DNA from: Winogradskyella thalassocola
Lineage (GTDB): Bacteria; Bacteroidota; Bacteroidia; Flavobacteriales; Flavobacteriaceae
DNA length: 64,000 nucleotides
Reading direction: 5' to 3'
Assembly: GCF_900099995.1 (NCBI RefSeq)
Contig: NZ_FNCZ01000001.1
Location: forward strand, 1,240,001-1,304,000
Both the position numbers and the translations under genes were made by a program. The notes beneath the pieces were generated by a model that was not told where the DNA came from, searched no databases, and saw nothing but the letters and a program-made list of their open reading frames with translations. This document shows positions 1-7,881 of this stretch, piece by piece; positions within the stretch are counted from its first letter, which is position 1; the number at the start of each line of letters is the position of its first letter.

Positions 1-375
1 TTTTCTAATTTAGAATTAGACAGCAGTGTAACGACGCATCAAGCCAATGAAACCGATTTTAAATCGTTTAAAGATGCTGTGAAATGGGGACCTAATTGTT
101 ATGTTCTCGTGCTAACACATAATCATGCTATCGATTTTGATTTGATAACTATGGCTTTGCAAAATGAAACTAAATTTTTAGGACTAATAGGAAGTAAAAC
201 CAAAAAAGTAAGGTTTAATAATATGCTCATTAACGAGATGCATATTCCAGAAGGTATGACAAATGTGGTTTGCCCTATAGGTTTAGACATTGGAGGAGAT
301 ACACCAAAGGAAATTGCGATTAGTGTGGTGGCTCAATTGCTTCAAGTGCATTATAAAGACACCGTTGAGAATTAA
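1..375 (+). CDS. xdhC: XdhC family protein, C-terminal part (5' end outside window)
   Basis: The reading frame is open from base 1 to the TAA at 373-375 and the start lies before the window. The visible 124 residues match the C-terminal Rossmann-like half of the XdhC/CoxI family: a V-L-V-L-T-H-N-H motif, then F-L-G-L-I-G-S-K-T-K, then a P-I-G-L-D-I-G-G-D-T-P-K-E-I segment near the end. XdhC proteins bind molybdenum cofactor and help insert the sulfurated form into xanthine dehydrogenase. The xanthine dehydrogenase subunits lie 3 kb away on the opposite strand, which supports this role. An ATG at 79 is internal to the family domain and is not the real start. Confidence 0.85.
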   Translation, partial: FSNLELDSSVTTHQANETDFKSFKDAVKWGPNCYVLVLTHNHAIDFDLITMALQNETKFLGLIGSKTKKVRFNNMLINEMHIPEGMTNVVCPIGLDIGGDTPKEIAISVVAQLLQVHYKDTVEN

Positions 376-381
376 AAGAGA

Positions 382-399
382 TTCCCGTTTTTACGGGAA
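382..399 (+). repeat. Family B hairpin 6 bp before a start codon
   Basis: TTCCCG/CGGGAA stem around a T-rich loop, preceded by GAGA. It ends 6 bp before the ATG at 406. One of eight similar palindromes in the window. Confidence 0.7.
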
Positions 400-405
400 G
401 TATGC

Positions 406-1413
406 ATGAAAAACAATAAATCCATTATAGAAAAACTAACCGCACTTTGGGCTTTAAACGAGTCAGGTTTAGGTGGTTTTTTACACGTGTTTAATTCTCC
501 ATTTACAGGATTGATTGTAGGTGGCGTGTCCATTTTACTTATAAGTTTAATTGCTTATTATGCCGAAAATAAATGGCAAGCCATCTTAAAGGCATTGGTC
601 ATTGTCTTAATTATAAAAATGGCAGTGAGTCCATATTCACCTTTTGGAGCTTATGTTGCTGTGAGTTTTCAAGCGGTTTTAGGAGCAGTTTTATTTTCTA
701 ATTTCTCATGGAAAGGAGCTACGATAATGGTTTTAGGAATGATGACCTTTTTAGAATCGGCACTTCAAAAATTATTAATACTAACCATCGTTTACGGAAC
801 AAATCTCTGGGAAGCCATTGATATTTATGGGGCTTGGGTTCAGAAAAAATTAAATTTTGTTTCAGAAACCTCTACAACATCGGTTTTAGTCACCACCTAT
901 CTTTTGGTTTATGGGATTTGCGGAATTTTAGCTGGGATTTTTATTAAAAACACGATTAAGATTATTTCAAATAAAAAAGAAACTGATTTTTATCTTCATC
1001 TTGAAACGGATAAACGCGATAAGAAAACCAAAAAAGTAGCTTTTAAAACGAAAGTCATTTGGGTGTGGCTAGGCACAGTTGCGGTTATGGTTTTGGCCTT
1101 TTCAATATTTGGAGGTCCGCTTTTGGGGTGGCAAAAAGCCATTTATATTGTATTGAGAAGTTACTTGATTTTAATGCTTTGGTATCTAGTAATTGGTCCT
1201 TTTTTGTTGAAAGTGGTTCAGAAATATCTTCGAAAAAAAGAATCTAAATATCAAGAGGATATTGCGAATGCGATGGATTTGTTTCCATATTTCCGTCAAA
1301 TTATTGCATTTACATGGAAAGACACAAAACATTTAAAAGGTTACACGCGATTCCAATATTTTATGGCGAATAGTATTTCTAATTGTATTCATTTTAAAGT
1401 GCCTTCAGAATGA
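406..1413 (+). CDS. Multi-pass membrane protein of unknown function
   Basis: 335 residues with about seven hydrophobic segments (roughly 35-52, 60-75, 80-97, 103-125, 155-178, 215-237 and 245-268) and a charged cytoplasmic-type stretch around 185-212, rich in Lys and Asp. I do not recognise a named family. The first half, with its short hydrophobic hairpins, recalls substrate-binding (S) components of ECF-type importers, but that is only a resemblance. The stop overlaps the start of the NTPase gene by 4 bp (ATGA), so the two are translationally coupled and probably act together. The position after xdhC suggests a link to molybdenum-cofactor or purine metabolism, for example uptake, but this is inference. 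Confidence 0.6.
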   Translation: MKNNKSIIEKLTALWALNESGLGGFLHVFNSPFTGLIVGGVSILLISLIAYYAENKWQAILKALVIVLIIKMAVSPYSPFGAYVAVSFQAVLGAVLFSNFSWKGATIMVLGMMTFLESALQKLLILTIVYGTNLWEAIDIYGAWVQKKLNFVSETSTTSVLVTTYLLVYGICGILAGIFIKNTIKIISNKKETDFYLHLETDKRDKKTKKVAFKTKVIWVWLGTVAVMVLAFSIFGGPLLGWQKAIYIVLRSYLILMLWYLVIGPFLLKVVQKYLRKKESKYQEDIANAMDLFPYFRQIIAFTWKDTKHLKGYTRFQYFMANSISNCIHFKVPSE

Positions 1414-1895
1414 TATATATCCTCAGAGGTGATATCCGAACAGGAAAAACAACGGCTTTATTAGAGTGGTGTAAAAACCGTGATGATGTTGATGGAGTAT
1501 TGTGTCCTGATAATGCCGAAGGAAAGCGCTATTTTCTAGAAGTAAAGTCTAAAAGTGAATTTGAACTTGAAACTGAACTTGAAACTGAAGCCATCATTGA
1601 AATTGGATACTTTAAGTTTTTAAAATCAGCTTTTGAAAAGGCGAATGCTTATTTGCAATCTGTTGCTTTAAAAAATGAATCGAAGTATCTTATTATTGAT
1701 GAATTAGGGAAGTTGGAATTGAAAGGAGAAGGCTTGCATTTGTCAGTAGAAAGATTGATTCCTAATTATGAAACTAATGAAAACAAGCACCTCATTCTTG
1801 TTGTTAGAGATTATTTATTGGAGGCTGTTTTGACGCATTATTCAATAGAGAAATATAGGATTCTCACAAAAGTAAATTTAGAAACACTGAATTAG
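1410..1895 (+). CDS. THEP1-like nucleoside-triphosphatase (NTPase_1 family)
   Basis: 161 residues, which fits the small NTPase_1/THEP1 P-loop family. The Walker A motif G-D-I-R-T-G-K-T is at residues 7-14. The Walker B-like motif I-I-D-E-L-G-K-L-E-L-K-G lies near residues 93-104 and is typical of this family (usually D-E-I-G-x-x-E-L). These enzymes hydrolyse NTPs in vitro; the cellular role is generally unknown. It overlaps the membrane protein upstream by 4 bp, so an NTPase-plus-membrane-protein pair is likely. A 12-bp tandem duplication at about 1563-1586 gives an in-frame E-L-E-T-E-L-E-T stretch. Confidence 0.7.
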   Translation: MIYILRGDIRTGKTTALLEWCKNRDDVDGVLCPDNAEGKRYFLEVKSKSEFELETELETEAIIEIGYFKFLKSAFEKANAYLQSVALKNESKYLIIDELGKLELKGEGLHLSVERLIPNYETNENKHLILVVRDYLLEAVLTHYSIEKYRILTKVNLETLN

Positions 1896-2139
1896 TCCTG
1901 TAAGGTTTTTAGAACCTGACAGGTCTGGTAAGTAGATGTTCCGCATCACACAATCTCATTTGTGTTTGTATGGTGAGGTCTTATTTGAAATAGTAAGACC
2001 TTTCAGGTTTTTCAAACCTAGCAGGTCTGGTAAGCAAGAACGTATAATCTATTTGTCGGGTGTTATCCTGATGTGATTTTAAAAATTTGCGACTGTTAAT
2101 TAGCTTTTGTACCTGTCAGGTTCTAAAAACCTTACAGGA
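1896..2139. repeat. Cluster of three family A palindromes, outer two a perfect inverted pair
   Basis: Most of the 301-bp gap 1896-2196 is three imperfect palindromes of about 27-32 bp (1896-1924, 1996-2027, 2111-2139), each built as CCTG(t/c)xAGGTT-spacer-AACCTxxCAGG. The copy at 2111-2139 is the exact reverse complement of that at 1896-1924 over 29 bases. CAGGTCTGGTAAG follows the first two copies. No gene is seen here. The convergent genes on both sides suggest the hairpins may act as terminators. Confidence 0.75.
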
Positions 2140-2173
2140 TATGTACGATAGTAATTTTCTTCTCATTAATGAG

Positions 2174-2193
2174 ATTCCTGCGTTTGCAGGAAT
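2174..2193 (+). repeat. Family B hairpin at a gene 3' end
   Basis: ATTCCTGCGTTTGCAGGAAT, a perfect 8-bp stem with a 4-base loop, preceded by GAG. It lies 3 bp from the stop codon of the minus-strand gene at 2197. It is one of two family B copies not placed just before a start codon. Confidence 0.75.
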
Positions 2194-2196
2194 TGG

Positions 2197-2571
2197 TTAA
2201 GAAAAAATAGTCTCACTCAAAGCATAATAAATCGCCATTAAAGCAGAAAAAGCGGCAGATCCAAGAAACCTCCATTTCAGTTGGAATCGATTTTGAATAA
2301 TATAATTTGCCATAAAGGAAATAGGAATATTCACTAAAAACGACCAAAACGCAATCTCTAAAAGGTTAAAATCAATAGCTTCAAACTGGCCTGAAAATAA
2401 TTTAATAAACAGTAAATGTCTGGCGACCCACAAGGGGTTAAAATAGGCTATTGCTAAAATAGTTTTGCTTAATGTGGCTTTAGCCCCTTTTCTAAACTGT
2501 GTTGTTTTTACAATCCAATCAAAATAATTCGGGATTTCAAACGCATAAAAAGTAGCACCAATAAACATCAT
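2197..2571 (-). CDS. Small multi-pass membrane protein, possibly Mpv17/PMP22-like; start uncertain
   Basis: 124 residues from the double ATG at 2566-2571, with three to four hydrophobic segments. The C-terminal half has a W-x5-P-x4-A-N-Y pattern followed by an L-K-W-R block and a final hydrophobic helix, which resembles the end of Mpv17/PMP22 proteins; the match is weak. The frame stays open upstream to a TAA at 2698-2700. That extra stretch (about 42 codons) encodes protein-like sequence including a G-D-T-I-A motif that would fit the family's first helix, but it has no ATG, GTG or TTG. Either a rare start (ATT or ATC) is used or the gene has lost its 5' end. It is last in the xanthine dehydrogenase cluster. 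Confidence 0.5.
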   Translation of the reverse strand: MMFIGATFYAFEIPNYFDWIVKTTQFRKGAKATLSKTILAIAYFNPLWVARHLLFIKLFSGQFEAIDFNLLEIAFWSFLVNIPISFMANYIIQNRFQLKWRFLGSAAFSALMAIYYALSETIFS

Positions 2572-2692
2572 GCCTAGTAGGCGATACCAGATGAATTCAC
2601 CAAGTAAAAGAGCAGCAATAGTGTCACCAGCACTGTAAATAAGTGCGCCTTTAAGGATGTTTTGTTTTTTGTAATGTAGTGCGATAAGGCGT

Positions 2693-3268
2693 TTAGTTTA
2701 GATCTGATTTTATGAGACAATAAATTTCGCTATCTAAAAATTGGCCATCATAATAGAAGTCCTCTCTAAAACGCGCCTCTAATCTAAATCCAAATTTAAG
2801 TAACAGTGCCTTAGAATTTTCATTTTTAGTATTAACATTAGCATCGTAACTATGAAGATTTAAATTATTGAATCCAAAACGAATTAAGGTATTAAAAGCT
2901 TCTGTCATGTATCCTTTTCCCCAAGAGTCGGGATGTAAAATATAGCCTATTTCTCCTCTTGAGTTTTGCCTGTCAATGCGCCAAATCCCAAAATCACCTA
3001 TAGGACAATTACTAGACTTTTCAATAATAGTCCAAGTAATACCTTTTTTTTCCTCGAAAGCGCTCTGATAGTCTATGATTTTATTTTCAGCATCTCCAAT
3101 CTGTTTAGGGATTGTGGTATCCATATATTTTGAAACATCTTTATGACTTCTAAGATTAAAAAGCGCTTGAGCATCATCCTTTTTATAAGCTCTAAAAAGT
3201 AATCTTTCGCTTTCTAATTCAGGGAATGTTTCAAAAATGCGTTCGTTGATTTGTGTTTTTGTAGTCAT
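2693..3268 (-). CDS. GNAT N-acetyltransferase, RimJ/RimL type
   Basis: 191 residues of the Acetyltransf_3 type. It opens with the family's L-E-S-E-R-L-L-F-R-A-Y strand (about 17-27), then the E-I-G-Y-I-L-H-P-x-x-W-G-K-G-Y-M-T-E-A acetyl-CoA loop (about 110-128), and ends with the N-x-N-S-x-x-L-L-x-K-F-G-F motif. Members acetylate protein N-termini or small amines; the substrate cannot be read from sequence. The start codon directly abuts the xdhB stop (3269-3271), so it is co-transcribed with the xanthine dehydrogenase genes, but a role in purine breakdown is not evident. Confidence 0.85.
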   Translation of the reverse strand: MTTKTQINERIFETFPELESERLLFRAYKKDDAQALFNLRSHKDVSKYMDTTIPKQIGDAENKIIDYQSAFEEKKGITWTIIEKSSNCPIGDFGIWRIDRQNSRGEIGYILHPDSWGKGYMTEAFNTLIRFGFNNLNLHSYDANVNTKNENSKALLLKFGFRLEARFREDFYYDGQFLDSEIYCLIKSDLN

Positions 3269-5611
3269 TTAAACGCTTTGGTTGTTGTACAAACTCATCA
3301 ACACTTTTTCAGGTGTCATCGGTGCATGAAATTCTAAATCATAATTAGAATTAAAAGCCTTTATCGCATTTTGAAGTGCAAAATAAGCGCCAATACCATA
3401 CATTAATGGTGGCTCACCAACGGCTTTAGATTTTAAAATTGCCATGTCATTGCCTTCGGTTTCTACTGGAATCACTTCCACACATTTTGGTACAGAAAAT
3501 ATATCAGGTACTTTATAAGTGGATAATGCATTAGATAATAATTTACCATCATCATTATAGGCGATTTCTTCCAAAGTCATCCAGCCGATACCTTGTATTA
3601 AAGCACCTTCTACCTGGCCTAAATCAATACCTTCACTCATACTTTTTCCGTAATCGTGTACAATTTTAACGGAGTCAAATTCGTAAGTACCACGCGTACA
3701 ATCTACAGTTACCGTTGTAATCGCTGTGCCGTATACGTGATAGGCAAAAGGATGTCCTTTTTCTTTGGTTTTATCAAAGTGAATTTCTGGTGTGGCGTAA
3801 TGGGCATTTTCAGTTAAAGCAACACGTTTGAGCATGGCACTACTGATGAGTTGTGTCCAGGATAATTCTGATGGTTTATCATTTATAAAGACAGATTCAT
3901 CTTTTAAAGTAATGTCCTTTTTTGACACATTTAAATCTTCTGAAGCCACTAGTTTTAAACGTTCTACTAAAGCATTACAAGCCATTAAGGTCGCTTTTCC
4001 GTTTAAATCTGCCGTAGAACTCGCAGCAGAAGGCGACGTATTGGCAACACGCGTTGTATTGGTCGTTTCAATCTTAATTTTTTCAATAGGAATCGAAAAT
4101 ACATCCGCAGCAATCTGCATCATTTTTGTATTTACACCTTGACCCATTTCTACAGCCGCTGTGCTTATGCCAACACTGCCATCTAAATAAATATGAACCA
4201 AAGCACGTGCATGATTCATTGGTGTATTGGTAAACGAAATACCAAAAGTAATTGGCATAAACGAAAGCCCTTTTTTGAAGGCTGTATTATTTTTGTTGAA
4301 ATCAGCAACTTCTTGTTCTAAAGCATCACTATTAAATATGTTTTTAGCAGAATGCCATGTGTTTTTGGCTTCTACTTTTTTAGCAATTTGTCCATAGGAG
4401 AACGTGTCATTTTCATCTAACAAATTCGCTTCCTGAATTTGTCTAGCTGAAACCCCAATTTCAGAAGCTGCTTTTGCAATTGCAGACTCAATTACAAACA
4501 TACCTTGTGGTCCACCAAAACCTCTAAAGGCCGTATTTGGTGGTAAATTGGTTTTGCAACTCAACACTTTTGTGGTCACGTTTGGTACGTAATAACTATT
4601 GGTAGCATGAAACAAAGTACGTTCTGCAATCGCAGGTGATAAATCTGCTGCTGCTCCAGAATTTTGTAAAAATTCCGTTTGATAAGCAAGAATTTTTAGG
4701 TCTTTAGATAATCCAATTTTATAGGTGCTTTCATAAGGATGACGCTTTCCTGTCATGCGTAAATCATCATGACGATTCAGTATTAATTTTACCGATTGAT
4801 TTAGGTGATGCGTTGCCAAAGCAACCATAACTGCCCAAGGTGTGGCTTGATCTTCTTTTCCACCAAATCCGCCACCAAGACGTGTCACATCCACTTCAAT
4901 TTTATGCATGGCAATACCCAAAACTTTGGCAATAGTTTTTTGTACAGCTGTTGGGCCTTGCGTAGAAGAAGTCACTTTTATGTTGCCATTTTCCATGGGT
5001 TCGGCATAAGAACCTTGCGCTTCAATGTATAAATGTTCTTGTCCGTTGGAAAAGGTTTCCCCTTCAAAAACGTAGTCACAGTCTGCAAATGCTTTTTCGG
5101 TATCACCTAAACTAAAAGAGCGTGGCGCGTTGATAAAACTACCTTTTGCTTTGGCTTCTTTTGCTGTGGTGATGACTGGTAAATCTTCAATTTCAATCTC
5201 GATTAAACCTCTTGCTTTTCGTGCAATAAATTCAGATTCGGCAACAATTAAAGCAATTGGCATGCCCCAAAAATGAACCTCGTCTTCTGCAAATAATGGT
5301 TCGTCTGCGATGATGCCTCCAATTTCATTTTCGCCAGGAACATCTTTGTAGGTAAAAATACGTTCGACACCTTCCAGAGCTTCCGCCTTAGAATAATCGA
5401 TATGTTTTATTTTTCCGTGTGCTTTTGGTGAGTCAAAAACTACGGCATGAAATGTACCTTGTCTGACATTAACATCATCAACATATAACGATTCACCACG
5501 AACATGCGTATAAGAATCTAAGTTTTTAATGCTTTGTTTTAATGACAGAGAAACGGCGTCTAACTTCGTGTCTAAGACTTTATTTGATTTGTTTTTATGC
5601 ATGTTGAACAA
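3269..5611 (-). CDS. xdhB: Xanthine dehydrogenase, molybdopterin-binding large subunit
   Basis: 780 residues, the usual length for the separate Mo subunit. It catalyses hydroxylation of hypoxanthine and xanthine to urate at the Mo-pterin centre. An Ald_Xan_dh_C hammerhead domain covers about 30-150; the rest is the Mo-binding domain. G-G-G-F-G-G-K-E at 246-253 and R-G-F-G-G-P-Q at 363-369 are the cofactor loops. Glu197 (in Q-E-H-L-Y-I-E), Arg290 (in T-G-K-R-H-P) and Glu733 (in A-V-G-E-P-P-L) correspond to residues that orient xanthine and act as the base in the bovine enzyme, so this is a purine hydroxylase rather than an aldehyde or CO dehydrogenase. It overlaps xdhA by 17 bp. Confidence 0.93.
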   Translation of the reverse strand: MFNMHKNKSNKVLDTKLDAVSLSLKQSIKNLDSYTHVRGESLYVDDVNVRQGTFHAVVFDSPKAHGKIKHIDYSKAEALEGVERIFTYKDVPGENEIGGIIADEPLFAEDEVHFWGMPIALIVAESEFIARKARGLIEIEIEDLPVITTAKEAKAKGSFINAPRSFSLGDTEKAFADCDYVFEGETFSNGQEHLYIEAQGSYAEPMENGNIKVTSSTQGPTAVQKTIAKVLGIAMHKIEVDVTRLGGGFGGKEDQATPWAVMVALATHHLNQSVKLILNRHDDLRMTGKRHPYESTYKIGLSKDLKILAYQTEFLQNSGAAADLSPAIAERTLFHATNSYYVPNVTTKVLSCKTNLPPNTAFRGFGGPQGMFVIESAIAKAASEIGVSARQIQEANLLDENDTFSYGQIAKKVEAKNTWHSAKNIFNSDALEQEVADFNKNNTAFKKGLSFMPITFGISFTNTPMNHARALVHIYLDGSVGISTAAVEMGQGVNTKMMQIAADVFSIPIEKIKIETTNTTRVANTSPSAASSTADLNGKATLMACNALVERLKLVASEDLNVSKKDITLKDESVFINDKPSELSWTQLISSAMLKRVALTENAHYATPEIHFDKTKEKGHPFAYHVYGTAITTVTVDCTRGTYEFDSVKIVHDYGKSMSEGIDLGQVEGALIQGIGWMTLEEIAYNDDGKLLSNALSTYKVPDIFSVPKCVEVIPVETEGNDMAILKSKAVGEPPLMYGIGAYFALQNAIKAFNSNYDLEFHAPMTPEKVLMSLYNNQSV

Positions 5612-7004
5612 AATCGTTTAAGGTGAAATGATTGGGGAACAACTCCGTAAAATGCGCGAAAAACAATTGTCTTGCGAGCAAACGTTTATAATCACTAGTT
5701 CCTCTGACATCACTAATTGGAGTGATTTCCTTTTGAAGTATCTCATTAGCTTCTAATATCGTTTCTGAAGTCAAGGGCTTTCCTGTTAAAAATGCTGAGG
5801 TATCGTGTAAATACTTCGGAATTGCAGCAACACCGCCAAGAGACACATGCGCTTCTGAAATGGTACTATTTTCAACTGATAAATGTATTGCTGAATTGAC
5901 ACTCGCAATATCCAAATGGGTGCGTTTACAAACTTTTTCAAAATTGAAAAATGACTGCGCTGTTGGTAACTTAAAGCTGATGGCTTTTAGAAGTTCATCA
6001 TCTTTTAAGTCGTAAGTTTTATAACCTTGATAAAAGTTATTTAGTGCAACACTGCGCTCTTCGTATTTTTTATTGATAATCGTAAGATCACTATTAAGTG
6101 CTAAGAAAAATATTGTCATATCTCCAATAGGTGAAGCATTGGCGATGTTTCCACCCAAAGAAGCCATGTTTCTAATTTGTTCTGAAGAGACCAACTTTAA
6201 GTGTTTTCTTAAATTGGGTAAAATGCTGTTTAACTCTTTGTGATTCCATAAATCAGAAACGGTAGAGTTGGTTCCAATGGTGCAAATCCCATTTTCAATT
6301 GAAATGCCTTTTAAAAAGTCTTTTTTAGCAATAAGATGAACAGGATTGTCGATTAATTTGTCGGCTTGCTGGACGTATAAATCGGTTCCTCCAGAAACAT
6401 ATTTTCCTTTGGGTTGATTCAAATCCTTTGCTTCAATATCTTTTAAACGTTGTGGAATGCTTTCAAAATACTCTGGAATAAATCCATTGTCAATTAACCA
6501 TTTGAAAGAATTTTTTTCTTGATGCTCTAGTTTTTCCACCACTTGATGTGCCGCTTTTTCAATGGCTTTATAACCTGTGCATCTACAAATGTTTCCACTT
6601 ATAGCGTCAATGGCATTACTATAATTTTTATCTGAATTAGATAAAGCAAAGCCAGTTAGAGCTACGACAAAGCCTGGTGTGCAAAATCCGCATTGGGTAG
6701 CGTAATTAGCTTTCATGGCTTCTTGAGCTGTAGTGAGTGTGTCTTTTAGATTGGTACCTTCAACCGTTACAATATGTTTGCCATGTGCGTTTCCTAATGG
6801 TGAAATACATGAAGTAATACTTTGGTATTCCATCGTATCGTCGTTTAGTGTACCGACCAAAAGTGTGCAAGCACCACAATCGCCTTCACGACAACCAATT
6901 TTGGTGCCAGTTAAGCGTTGTTGGTAACGTACAAAATCCAGTAAAGTGGTTCCGGAATGTTCCGATGTTTTAATGGTTTTGTTATTTAGGATGAAGGTGA
7001 TCAC
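5595..7004 (-). CDS. xdhA: Xanthine dehydrogenase, FeS/FAD small subunit
   Basis: 469 residues that fuse the two electron-transfer modules. The plant-type [2Fe-2S] domain has C38, C43 and C46 (G-C-R-E-G-D-C-G-A-C). The helical second [2Fe-2S] domain has C105, C108, C140 and C142 (C-G-F-C...C-R-C). The C-terminal part is a FAD-binding domain with G-G-T-D-L near 205 and S-L-G-G-N-I-A-N-A-S-P-I-G-D near 282-295. Electrons pass from the Mo site in XdhB through the clusters and FAD to NAD+. The gene order xdhA-xdhB with a 17-bp overlap fits a stoichiometric complex. Confidence 0.93.
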   Translation of the reverse strand: MITFILNNKTIKTSEHSGTTLLDFVRYQQRLTGTKIGCREGDCGACTLLVGTLNDDTMEYQSITSCISPLGNAHGKHIVTVEGTNLKDTLTTAQEAMKANYATQCGFCTPGFVVALTGFALSNSDKNYSNAIDAISGNICRCTGYKAIEKAAHQVVEKLEHQEKNSFKWLIDNGFIPEYFESIPQRLKDIEAKDLNQPKGKYVSGGTDLYVQQADKLIDNPVHLIAKKDFLKGISIENGICTIGTNSTVSDLWNHKELNSILPNLRKHLKLVSSEQIRNMASLGGNIANASPIGDMTIFFLALNSDLTIINKKYEERSVALNNFYQGYKTYDLKDDELLKAISFKLPTAQSFFNFEKVCKRTHLDIASVNSAIHLSVENSTISEAHVSLGGVAAIPKYLHDTSAFLTGKPLTSETILEANEILQKEITPISDVRGTSDYKRLLARQLFFAHFTELFPNHFTLNDFVQHA

Positions 7005-7025
7005 TCTGTAATTGTATTTTATAGA

Positions 7026-7274
7026 TTATTGAATTACTTGATTATCAATTATGAATTCATCGAATAATTTTTGTTCTCGTTTTGCTTCTTCCGACATTTC
7101 TGATAATTTCATATCACTCATTCCACGAGGGGAATAGAAATGTGTTTTCCAAATTGGTCTATGTTTAATAAATAGATGTTTTTCATCAAATTCATCATGA
7201 TCATATAAGCCAATCCACAATTTTGCAAATATTAGAATTACAATTATTAATATATATCCAATTCTTTTATTCAA
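7026..7274 (-). CDS. Small single-pass membrane protein, unknown
   Basis: 82 residues. One N-terminal hydrophobic helix (about 5-24) is followed by an Asp/Glu/His-rich polar tail. I recognise no family. It lies between guanine deaminase (25 bp gap) and xdhA (21 bp gap) on the same strand, so it is likely part of the transcript. Its base composition is more AT-rich than its neighbours. It could be a local insertion with no role in purine metabolism. Confidence 0.5.
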   Translation of the reverse strand: MNKRIGYILIIVILIFAKLWIGLYDHDEFDEKHLFIKHRPIWKTHFYSPRGMSDMKLSEMSEEAKREQKLFDEFIIDNQVIQ

Positions 7275-7299
7275 TTCTGTTTCAAAAAAATTCTATCAA

Positions 7300-7773
7300 T
7301 TAATATTCCGTTTTATCTAGCTTCTTAGTCCATTCCTGAAAAGGCTCTAAAGCAACTTCTCTCGCTAATTGTTCAAATGGAATGCTACGTTCTGAGTATG
7401 GTAATGGAATTTCCTTGTAAATAAATTCATCATCAAAACCAATATTAGCAGCATCTACTTGATTGCTTCCATAATATACTTTGTCTGGTCTCGCCCAATA
7501 AATAGCGCCTAAACACATTGGACAAGGCTCGCAAGAGGTGTAAATTTCGCAACCATCTAGTTGAAAAGAATCTAAGTTTTTACAAGCATCTCTAATGGCT
7601 GTAACTTCAGCATGAGCCGTTGGATCGTTGGTAGAAGTAACTTTGTTATTTCCGCGACCTACTATTTTTCCATCCTTTACAACGACGCAACCAAATGGTC
7701 CACCTTCGTTGTTATTCATTCCTTTTAAAGCTGCGTTTACAGCTTCTTTCATGTATTGTTCTTTATCTGTCAT
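7300..7773 (-). CDS. guaD: Guanine deaminase, cytidine-deaminase fold
   Basis: 157 residues from the ATG at 7771-7773, close to Bacillus GuaD (about 156). It converts guanine to xanthine and ammonia. Zinc ligands are H54 (in H-A-E) with the catalytic E56, and C84 and C87 in P-C-P-M-C. The domain-swapped C-terminus of GuaD is present (W-A-R-P-D-K-V-Y-Y-G, then F-D-D-E-F). A longer reading from 7830 would start inside a perfect -7 promoter element (7828-7835) and add 19 residues foreign to the family, so the shorter start is preferred. It is the first gene of the run leading to xdhAB and supplies their substrate xanthine. Confidence 0.9.
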   Translation of the reverse strand: MTDKEQYMKEAVNAALKGMNNNEGGPFGCVVVKDGKIVGRGNNKVTSTNDPTAHAEVTAIRDACKNLDSFQLDGCEIYTSCEPCPMCLGAIYWARPDKVYYGSNQVDAANIGFDDEFIYKEIPLPYSERSIPFEQLAREVALEPFQEWTKKLDKTEY

Positions 7774-7827
7774 ATGTGTAGTTGTTGTCTTATTTTGAAA
7801 CGTGTGTTTCAATAAAGGTATTAAATT

Positions 7828-7835
7828 CAAATATA
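7828..7835 (-). promoter_or_regulatory. -7 promoter element for guaD
   Basis: TATATTTG on the minus strand matches the Bacteroidota -7 consensus TAnnTTTG exactly and lies about 55 bp before the preferred guaD start. No clear TTG -33 element is visible. Confidence 0.5.
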
Positions 7836-7881
7836 ATAAGGTATTTTTTAATGTATTTGATTTCTTCAGGTTTTCGCAATA

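Noticed and set aside
7774-7830. Longer N-terminus for guanine deaminase.
   Set aside because: The upstream ATG overlaps a perfect -7 promoter box and the extra 19 residues are absent from this family.
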